This document shows, piece after piece, positions 1 to 4,963 of a stretch of DNA of 7,021 bases. This stretch comes from JBFFXF01 sp041569895 (GTDB taxonomy: Bacteria; Planctomycetota; UBA8108; JACQVS01): positions 1 to 7,021 of the forward strand of contig JBFFXF010000343.1 of NCBI GenBank assembly GCA_041569895.1, written 5' to 3'. How positions within the stretch are numbered: the stretch's first letter is position 1; the number at the start of each line of letters is the position of its first letter. The notes below the pieces were generated by a model, which ran no database searches, had not been told where the DNA came from, and saw nothing but the letters and a program-made list of their open reading frames with translations. A program made the translations under genes and the position numbers.

Positions 1-102
1 ACGGGCACGGGTACGGGCACGGGTACGGGCACGGGTACGGGAACGGGTACGGGCACGGGTACGGGAACGGGTACGGGAACGGGTACGGGTACGGGTACGG
101 GG
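1..102. repeat. ACGGGN hexamer tandem array, potential G-quadruplex
   Basis: Seventeen consecutive copies of a 6-bp unit, ACGGG followed by C, T, A or (last copy) G, run from the window edge to 102; the array may continue further left. In the first part the variable base alternates C and T, giving a 12-bp higher-order period, and A appears later. Every unit supplies a GGG run separated by three bases, so the plus strand fits the G3N3 quadruplex pattern many times over. The array lies just past the stop codon of the minus-strand gene at 119. Neither strand carries a supported ORF through it, although plus frame 1 would read Thr-Gly repeats until a TGA near 181. It is most likely intergenic, but the missing left flank could hold a gene end with a Thr-Gly or Val-Pro tail. 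Confidence 0.95.
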
Positions 103-118
103 TCTACAACGTCGGGGC

Positions 119-1036
119 TCAGCGGCTGCGATCGATGTCCGCGAGAAATCCGTCCCAGCGGTCCCAGGGCAGGCACCAGCTGATCACCGAGCCGCCGAAC
201 TCGACCAGGAAGAACGACGGGCCGGGAAGCCACTCGACCCGGGTGCGACGATCGAGGCCGTCGAAGCGATCGAACGATCCGGCGAACCAGAGGACCACCG
301 CGCGCGTCCACGGCTCATCGCCGGGCGGCAGCGTCACCGCCGGGCCGTCCGCGGACTCGTAGACGAAGAGCCCGAGGACGATATCGCCGTGGTCCCCCGA
401 GAGCAGCCCGGCGATGCGCCCCGCGATGTCGAGCTGCGGGTCGGCGAGGTGCCGCGCCTCGACGAACGCGATCACCGTCGCCACCCGGGCGTCCGGCTCG
501 GTCGGCGCGAGGATGCCCTCGGCGAGCCCGCTCAGGAAGCGGATCGGGAAGCCGCGCGGGATCTCCCGGATGGTGCCGTCCGGACGACGCAGGTACCGCC
601 GGGCGAACCGCTCGCCGACGTCGACGCGGCCGACCGCGTTGGGCTCGATCAGCAGCGACTGGCGCGCGCGCATCACCCGCTCGAGGGCCTGCGTCCGCAC
701 GCTCACCGAGGGGGCGTCGCGCCACGCCTCCCCGAGCTCTCGCAGCCTCCTGGCGAGGTTGTGCAGTCGGCCCATGCGCAGCAGCAGGTCGAGCTCCTCG
801 AGCTCGGCGAGCAACCGCGTGGGAGCGGGCACCGTCGGCGTGCTGCTCAGGTCGCGAAGCGAGGCGACGACGCGGTCGAGAGGGACCGTCTCGCCGCGGC
901 GCGCCTTGAGCTCCATCGCCTTGGCCAGCGCGGGATCCTCGGCCGGCGCGGGCGCGGTGAGCACCAGCAGGGCCAGGGCGGCCAGAGCGCCGTGACGACC
1001 GCCCGGCCGGTTCGTGCAACTCATACCGAGATCCAT
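119..1036 (-). CDS. Exported protein of unknown function
   Basis: I do not recognise this 305-residue protein. The N-terminus has a Sec-type signal peptide: a short Arg-containing region, a hydrophobic Ala/Leu/Val stretch, then an APA cleavage site before EDPA. There is no lipobox Cys, so it should be periplasmic or secreted. Residues of roughly 35-130 are rich in Leu, Glu and Arg with heptad-like spacing and probably form helices. The C-terminal third is more hydrophobic and aromatic, with many Trp and Phe, and ends WDGFLADIDRSR. The ATG at 1036 is chosen; an in-frame ATG at 1024 would give a slightly shorter signal peptide and is equally possible, since neither has a strong Shine-Dalgarno site. 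The open frame runs on upstream through selA on the opposite strand, but that part is Arg/Asp/Ala-rich antisense sequence. The gene diverges from selA, and no link to selenium is visible. Confidence 0.75.
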   Translation of the reverse strand: MDLGMSCTNRPGGRHGALAALALLVLTAPAPAEDPALAKAMELKARRGETVPLDRVVASLRDLSSTPTVPAPTRLLAELEELDLLLRMGRLHNLARRLRELGEAWRDAPSVSVRTQALERVMRARQSLLIEPNAVGRVDVGERFARRYLRRPDGTIREIPRGFPIRFLSGLAEGILAPTEPDARVATVIAFVEARHLADPQLDIAGRIAGLLSGDHGDIVLGLFVYESADGPAVTLPPGDEPWTRAVVLWFAGSFDRFDGLDRRTRVEWLPGPSFFLVEFGGSVISWCLPWDRWDGFLADIDRSR

Positions 1037-1129
1037 CGTTACATGACGTTCCGCTGCGCTCGCGAAGTGGTCGACGACCTTTCCATTCACTATCGGCGTT
1101 CCGGGCCCGGATCCCGTACAATGCACTGC
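1037..1129. promoter_or_regulatory. Divergent intergenic region with two palindromes and a possible selA -10 box
   Basis: This short spacer must hold the start signals for selA and for the minus-strand gene. It contains an 11-bp odd palindrome (GGTCG-A-CGACC, 1069-1079) and a 12-bp perfect palindrome (TCCGGGCCCGGA, 1100-1111). A TACAAT hexamer at 1117-1122 resembles a sigma-70 -10 box. No convincing -35 lies 16-18 bp upstream of it, and no Shine-Dalgarno sequence precedes either selA ATG (1121 or 1130). If TACAAT is used, transcription would begin close to 1130, making selA nearly leaderless. The palindromes could be operators. This assignment is inference only. Confidence 0.35.
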
Positions 1130-2596
1130 ATGGCACGCACCACGCCCGACGCCGCCGAGTTGCTCCGGGGCCTGCCGCAGGTGGAAAGACTGCTGCAGAC
1201 GCCCTCCGCGGCGCGCCTGCTCGAGAGCCATCCGCGCCCGGAGGTGGTCCGGGCGCTGCGGGAGACGCTCGACGAGCTCCGCGACCAGATCCGCGGCCTC
1301 GAGGGCAGTTCCGATAACGGCGCGGCCCTCGAGATGCTCCGCGAGCGGCTCGGGGGCGAGGCGCTCCTCGCCTCGACGGCGCGCCGGCTCGAGCGCCGGG
1401 GTCGCCCCCACCACCGTCGCGTCATCAACGCCACCGGCATCATCCTGCACACCGGTCTCGGCCGCGCCGTGCTTCCGGACGACGCGATCGACGCGCTGAT
1501 GGACGTCCTGCGCGGCTACTCCGTCGTCGAGGTCGACGTCGAGACCGGCGAGCGCAACCGGCGGGAGGGCTTCGTCGCGGGACTGCTCTGCGAGCTCACC
1601 GGCGCCGAGGCGGCCACGGTGGTCAACAACAACGCGGCGGCGACGCTCATCATCCTCGCCGCGATGGCGCGCGGGCGGGACGTCATCATCTCGCGCGGCC
1701 AGCTCGTGGAGATCGGCGGCTCCTATCGCATCCCGGACGTCATGGCCGAGAGCGGCGCCCGGCTCGTCGAGGTCGGTACGACGAACCGCACGTACATCGA
1801 CGACTACCGGCGCGCCGTCGGTCCCGAGACGGCGATGCTGCTCCAGGTGCACACCTCGAACTACGAGATCGCCGGCTTCGCGTGCCACACGCCGCTCGAG
1901 CAGCTGGTCGCGCTCGGACAGGAGCACGGCCTGACGGTGGTCAGCGACCTCGGCTCCGGCTGCTTCGTCGACCTCACCCCCTACGGCTTCCGCCGAGAGC
2001 CGCTCGTCAGCGACTCCGTCGCGGCCGGGGCGCACCTCGTCTGTTTCAGCGGCGACAAGCTCCTCGGCGGTCCGCAGGCGGGGATCATCGTCGGCAGCCG
2101 GGACCACGTCGAGGCGATCCGGCGCCACTCGCTCTTTCGCGCCATGCGCGTCGACAAGATGACCCTGGCGGCCCTCGAGGCGACGCTCCGCCTCTACCGC
2201 GATCCCGAGCGGCTCGCCGAGCGCCTGCCGTCGCTGCGCATGATCACCGCGGACCCCGGCGAGGTCCGCAAGCGGGCGGCGCGCTTCGTCGACAAGGTCG
2301 GCGGCAGCGACCGCGTCCGCGGCGAGCTGGTCGAATCGGCGTCGCAGACCGGAAGCGGGTCGATGCCGACACAGGACCTCGAGTCGTGGGCTGCGGCGAT
2401 CGACGTCGAGTCGATGCCGGCGCACGCGCTCGCGGCGGCGCTCCGTGCGAACGAGCCACCGATCTTCGCGAGGATCCAGAGCGACCGCGTCGTTCTCGAT
2501 TTCCGAACGTTGCTCGACGGCGACGAGGCTGTCGTCCTCGATGCGCTCCGGCGAATCACCGAGGAGGCGCCGGCGAGGCGAGGGAAACGATCATGA
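1130..2596 (+). CDS. selA: L-seryl-tRNA(Sec) selenium transferase (selenocysteine synthase)
   Basis: SelA is a PLP enzyme that converts seryl-tRNA(Sec) to selenocysteinyl-tRNA(Sec) in the cytoplasm using selenophosphate. The 488-residue product matches the family along its length (E. coli SelA has 463). It has an N-terminal helical region with LPQVERLL, then INATGIILHTGLGRA, VVNNNAAATL, SRGQLVEIGGSYRIPDVM and VGTTNRT. VHTSNYEIAGF, VSDLGSGCF and the PLP-lysine motif FSGDKLLGGPQAG follow, with the Schiff-base Lys at about residue 310, then DKMTLAALEATLRLY and a C-terminal TGSGSMP and VVLDFRTLL region. The ATG at 1130 starts the recognisable N-terminus; an in-frame ATG at 1121 adds three residues, and neither has a Shine-Dalgarno site. 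The stop overlaps the selD start as ATGA, so the two are probably translationally coupled. The open frame continues upstream of 1121, but that stretch is antisense to the minus-strand gene. Confidence 0.97.
   Translation: MARTTPDAAELLRGLPQVERLLQTPSAARLLESHPRPEVVRALRETLDELRDQIRGLEGSSDNGAALEMLRERLGGEALLASTARRLERRGRPHHRRVINATGIILHTGLGRAVLPDDAIDALMDVLRGYSVVEVDVETGERNRREGFVAGLLCELTGAEAATVVNNNAAATLIILAAMARGRDVIISRGQLVEIGGSYRIPDVMAESGARLVEVGTTNRTYIDDYRRAVGPETAMLLQVHTSNYEIAGFACHTPLEQLVALGQEHGLTVVSDLGSGCFVDLTPYGFRREPLVSDSVAAGAHLVCFSGDKLLGGPQAGIIVGSRDHVEAIRRHSLFRAMRVDKMTLAALEATLRLYRDPERLAERLPSLRMITADPGEVRKRAARFVDKVGGSDRVRGELVESASQTGSGSMPTQDLESWAAAIDVESMPAHALAAALRANEPPIFARIQSDRVVLDFRTLLDGDEAVVLDALRRITEEAPARRGKRS
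2580..2584 (+). promoter_or_regulatory. Shine-Dalgarno site for selD
   Basis: GAGGG lies 8 bases before the ATG at 2593, inside the end of selA. It supports that start codon over the internal ATG at 2707, which would drop the selenocysteine and the substrate-binding N-terminus. Confidence 0.6.
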
Positions 2597-3657
2597 AACT
2601 CTTCGAGCCCGGCAAGAAGAAGTCGCGGCCGCTGACGCACTACGCCAGCTGCGCGGGGTGAGCGTCGAAGCTCTCCCCGGAGGACCTGGTCCAGGCCCTC
2701 GTCAACGTGCCGCGGATGGAGCACCCCGATCTGATCGAGGGCTTCGAGAACTTCTCCGACGCCGGCGTGTTCCGGCTGCGCGACGATCTCGCCATCGTCA
2801 ACACCGTCGACTTCTTCCCGCCGATCGTCGACGACCCGGCCGACTTCGGTCGCATCGCCGCGGCGAACTCGCTCAGCGATGTGTACGCCATGGGCGCGAC
2901 GCCGGTGACGGCGCTGAGCATCGTCGGGGTCCCGTCGCGCGACGTCGCCATCGAGGTGCTCGGCCGCAACCTCGCCGCCGGCGCCGAGAAGGTCATCGAG
3001 GCCGGCGCCGTGCTCGTCGGCGGACACTCCGTGGTCGACCGCGAGATCAAGTTCGGGCTGGCGCTCTCGGGAACGGTCCACCCCGATCGACTGATTCGCA
3101 ACAGCGGCGCGCAGCCCGGGGACGTGCTGGTGCTCACCAAGCCGCTCGGCATGGGCGCCGTGTCGACGGCGATCAAGGCCCGCAGGATCGGCGCCGACGC
3201 CGTCGCGCGCGCGAGCGCCGTGATGGCCACACTGAACCGCGACGCGAGCCGGGCGATGCTCGAGCACGGCGCCCACGGGGCCACCGACGTCACCGGGTTC
3301 GGCCTGCTCGGCCACGCCCGGGAGCTCGCCGAGGCGTCGAGCGTGACGCTGCGGATCCACGCGCTCGAGGTGCCGATCTTCCCCGAGGCCGCGGATCTGG
3401 CGCGGCGCGGCCTCCTCTCGGGCGGCGCCTCGCGCAATCGAGCCTTCCTCGGCGAACGGGTCCGCATCGGCAGCACGGTGCCCGGAGAGGTGGCCAGCGT
3501 GCTCTTCGACTCGGAGACCTCCGGCGGCCTGCTGATCTCCCTGCCCCGCGACGGCGCGGAGCGGCTGGTGACGGCGCTCGAGGACCTCGGTCACGACTCC
3601 GTGCGGGTGATCGGCGAGGTGATGGCTCCGGAGTCCTGGTGGGTCGAGGTGGTGTGA
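2593..3657 (+). CDS. selD: Selenide, water dikinase (selenophosphate synthetase), selenocysteine-containing
   Basis: SelD makes selenophosphate from selenide and ATP, the selenium donor for SelA. Translation from the ATGA overlap with selA gives 354 residues (E. coli SelD has 347) when the in-frame UGA at codon 23 is read as selenocysteine. The N-terminus reads LTHYASCAG-U-ASKL and aligns with the E. coli segment YSHGAGCGCK. Sec23 falls on the catalytic Cys17, Ser25 replaces Cys19, and Lys26 matches the essential Lys20. Downstream are the AIR-synthase-like ATP-binding and C-terminal domains: NFSDAGVF with a metal-ligand Asp at about 56, TVDFFPPIVDDPADFGRIAA, SLSDVYAMGA, VGGHSVVD, LTKPLGMGAVSTA, TDVTGFGLLGHA and DSETSGGLL. 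Sec-containing SelD is known in several bacteria, archaea and animals, so readthrough here is well precedented. A gene caller that stops at UGA would truncate it or start it at 2707. Selenium supply may limit its own synthesis (inference). Confidence 0.96.
2659..2661 (+). other. In-frame UGA decoded as selenocysteine (SelD Sec23)
   Basis: The TGA sits exactly where SelD family members carry the catalytic Cys or Sec. The same frame continues with unmistakable SelD sequence on both sides: HYASCAG before it, ASKLSPEDLVQAL after it. Three codons later comes the conserved Lys. A hairpin of bacterial SECIS type follows. Confidence 0.95.
2680..2700 (+). promoter_or_regulatory. Candidate bacterial SECIS hairpin in selD
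   Basis: The lower arms GAGG (2680-2683) and CCTC (2697-2700) pair. An A-C mismatch follows (2684/2696), then the upper arms CCTG (2685-2688) and CAGG (2692-2695) pair around the three-base loop GTC (2689-2691). The loop begins with G and lies 27 bases past the UGA. Both agree with the usual bacterial SECIS pattern: a small loop with an early G, about 16-37 bases downstream. An overlapping alternative, GGAC with GTCC, is possible. The assignment rests on manual pairing only. Confidence 0.6.
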
Positions 3658-3664
3658 TTTTTCG

Positions 3665-3694
3665 TTTCGGCGGGCCGGGGCGCCGGGGTAGGAT
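3665..3694 (+). promoter_or_regulatory. Weak promoter candidate upstream of the exported selenoprotein gene
   Basis: TAGGAT (3689-3694) resembles a -10 box, and TTTCGG (3665-3670) stands 18 bp upstream as a poor -35. The match is marginal in such GC-rich DNA. No U-tailed terminator lies between selD and the next gene, so the gene could equally be read through from selA-selD. Confidence 0.2.
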
Positions 3695-3762
3695 GCCCGG
3701 GTGTTTGTGCGTCGAGCCGAGTTTTCTCTGCAAGGCGGCGGATGGCGGGCAGACGCAAGAAA

Positions 3763-3784
3763 GGCCGGCGCGGGACGGCCGGCC
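3763..3784 (+). other. GC-rich hairpin in the 5' leader
   Basis: GGCCGGC (3763-3769) pairs perfectly with GCCGGCC (3778-3784) around an 8-base loop. No T-tract follows, so it is not a standard intrinsic terminator. It lies about 60 bases before the start codon of the exported selenoprotein gene. It could protect the mRNA 3' end of selD, attenuate transcription, or be a product of base composition. Confidence 0.4.
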
Positions 3785-3830
3785 GGGACTGAGACACATG
3801 AGATACAGCAATCGCAATCTCTGTTTCCGA

Positions 3831-3839
3831 GAGGAGGAG
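3831..3839 (+). promoter_or_regulatory. Strong Shine-Dalgarno site deciding the start at 3845
   Basis: GAGGAGGAG ends 5 bases before the ATG at 3845. It is the strongest ribosome-binding site in the window and fixes the start just ahead of the signal peptide. An in-frame upstream extension of the open frame has no such support. Confidence 0.8.
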
Positions 3840-3844
3840 CGTTC

Positions 3845-4786
3845 ATGACGCGAAGGACAGTTCTCTCCATCGCGACGGCCGCTCTGCTCGTCAGCTGGGG
3901 CGGGGCGGCAGTCGCCGGGCCACCGGCCGGGTCGAAACGGCCGGCGGCGGGCAAGGTCTTCCGGCAGGTCTGGAGGAACTTCAAGAAGGCGAAAAGCTAC
4001 GAGGTCAGCGTCAAGATCGAGGGCGGCATTTCGGGCACGCCGGACCACGCGATCAAGACGCGAACGGTGAACGAGAACTACTCCGGCGAGGTCTACGGCT
4101 CGCTGATGCACCACCCCGCGATGCCGCGCGCGTTCCGGACGCCGAAGTCGGGCGCGATCTTCACCGGCACCGGCTGGAAGAACATCCTCGCGGATCGCCA
4201 GGGCGTTCGCCTCGACCGCCTCTTTTCCTTCCCGCAGACGCTCTTCGATCGGGCGGGCCGGTACGTGCGGTTCGCGGAGTGGGTCGAGAGCGCGTCGGGA
4301 TCCGAGGAGGAGAAGCCCGCCGAGATCAAGCTCGTCGGCGACGAGAAAGAGGCCGACGAGGAGAAGGCCGCCGGCAAGGAAAAGGGCCGGACGGTCGTCA
4401 AGTCGAGCGGCAAGAAGGAAGACGTCGACCTGCCGCGATTCATCCGCATCGAGACGCCGCCGAAGGAAGCGCTGAAGCACTTCATCGAGGTGGAGAACTC
4501 GGGCTGCATGAGTGTCGGGTGAGGCGTCTCCAAATTCTTGTCCAGTGTGGACAAGACCGCGACGAACGCCTTCTACGTCATCGAGGTCGACCACGAGACG
4601 AAGCTGCCGAAGGGCATCACGCTGACGGTGCTCACGGGCCGCAAGGGCGACACCATCGTCAAGGGCGGTCGCATCGTCGGCGGCGACCACGTTGCCTTCC
4701 ACTTCGAGTACACGATCTCCAACTACGAGAAGGTCGAGGCTCCGGAGATTCCTGCGGCCGCGCGCAAGCTCCTGGCGTCGCGCTGA
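3845..4786 (+). CDS. Exported selenoprotein candidate of unknown function (Sec226, C-x4-U motif)
   Basis: Reading the in-frame UGA at 4520-4522 as selenocysteine gives one 313-residue protein. Residues 1-24 form a signal peptide (MTRRTVLSIATAALL, ending AVA before GPPAG), so it acts outside the cytoplasm. Residues of about 35-147 contain KVFRQVWRNFKKAKSYEVSV and look like a beta-rich domain. Residues 148-195 are a Glu/Lys-rich, low-complexity insert. Next comes FIRIETPPKEALKHFIEVENSG and the redox-like motif CMSVG-U-GVSKF (Cys221, Sec226). The 87 residues after Sec end in beta-strand-like sequence, including YVIEVDHETKLPKGI and the closing EYTISNYEKVEAPEIPAAARKLL. The general pattern recalls periplasmic LolA/LppX-like lipid-binding folds, but that is an impression and not an assignment. 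A SECIS-type hairpin follows the UGA, the part after it has no Shine-Dalgarno-preceded start, and selA-selD lies immediately upstream. Alternatives are a nonsense mutation or two separate ORFs, both less likely. Confidence 0.85.
4520..4522 (+). other. In-frame UGA predicted to encode selenocysteine (Sec226)
   Basis: TGA interrupts an otherwise continuous frame. Coherent, protein-like sequence flanks it on both sides: ENSGCMSVG before it and GVSKFLSSVDKTATNAFYVIEVD after it. The frame then stays open for 87 codons to a TGA at 4784-4786. A two-part hairpin begins at the next base. SelD in the same window also decodes UGA as Sec, so the organism has the needed enzymes. Confidence 0.85.
4523..4570 (+). 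promoter_or_regulatory. Candidate bacterial SECIS element in the exported selenoprotein gene
   Basis: The upper stem is 8 perfect base pairs: TCTTGTCC (4536-4543) with GGACAAGA (4549-4556), closing a five-base loop AGTGT (4544-4548). A lower stem pairs GGCGT (4523-4527) with ACGCC (4566-4570) across an internal loop of 8 and 9 bases. The lower stem begins directly after the UGA, and A4522 can also pair with T4571. The loop begins 21 bases past the UGA and has G as its second base, as expected for SelB-recognised bacterial elements. Codons here (AAA TTC TTG TCC AGT GTG) are less GC-rich than elsewhere in the gene, which fits an RNA-level constraint. Confidence 0.8.
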
Positions 4787-4813
4787 GCCGCTGAAAGACG
4801 TTCGAAAAACGCG

Positions 4814-4843
4814 GGCCGCCGGTTTTCCGGCGGCCTTTTTTTT
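4814..4843 (+). terminator. Intrinsic (rho-independent) terminator
   Basis: A 9-bp perfect stem, GGCCGCCGG (4814-4822) with CCGGCGGCC (4827-4835), closes a TTTT loop and is followed at once by eight Ts (4836-4843). It begins 27 bases after the stop of the exported selenoprotein gene. It ends that transcription unit and separates it from the cohesin-like gene. Confidence 0.95.
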
Positions 4844-4874
4844 GTTGTCTGCGGCTGGCGTCGCGGCGATTGGC

Positions 4875-4883
4875 TGCGATAAT
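4875..4883 (+). promoter_or_regulatory. Candidate extended -10 promoter for the cohesin-like gene
   Basis: TG-C-GATAAT at 4875-4883 resembles an extended -10 element. No good -35 is seen at the usual distance. It lies after the terminator and about 80 bases before the ATG at 4964, where a new transcription unit should start. Confidence 0.4.
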
Positions 4884-4963
4884 CGACACCCTCCGGGGCG
4901 GCTCCCGCGTGGAGGCGCTCTCCTGGAATGAACATGAAGCTGATTCACGAGGAGCTTCGAACG

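Noticed and set aside
1..102. CRISPR array
   Set aside because: The 6-bp units have no spacers; it is a simple tandem repeat.
389..1129. Upstream plus-strand extension of the selA frame
   Set aside because: It is antisense to the exported protein gene, compositionally shadow-like, and not part of the SelA family N-terminus.
1037..2425. Long minus-strand open frame extending the unknown gene across selA
   Set aside because: It is the shadow of selA: Arg/Asp/Ala-rich, low-information sequence, while the plus strand encodes an unmistakable SelA. The signal peptide places the true start near 1036.
2707..3657. selD starting at the ATG after the UGA
   Set aside because: This would remove the catalytic residue, the essential Lys and the SelD N-terminus, which is recognisable in frame before the UGA. 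The Shine-Dalgarno site and ATGA overlap support 2593.
3658..3844. Possible selC (tRNA-Sec) after selD
   Set aside because: There is no TCA anticodon arm with flanking stem, no TTCGA T-loop and no acceptor pairing. The 7-bp hairpin at 3763-3784 does not belong to a tRNA.
4538..4786. Separate small gene starting at TTG 4538, or a pseudogene split by a stop
   Set aside because: There is no Shine-Dalgarno site before the TTG, which lies inside the SECIS-like stem. Coding character is continuous through the UGA and no other damage is seen.
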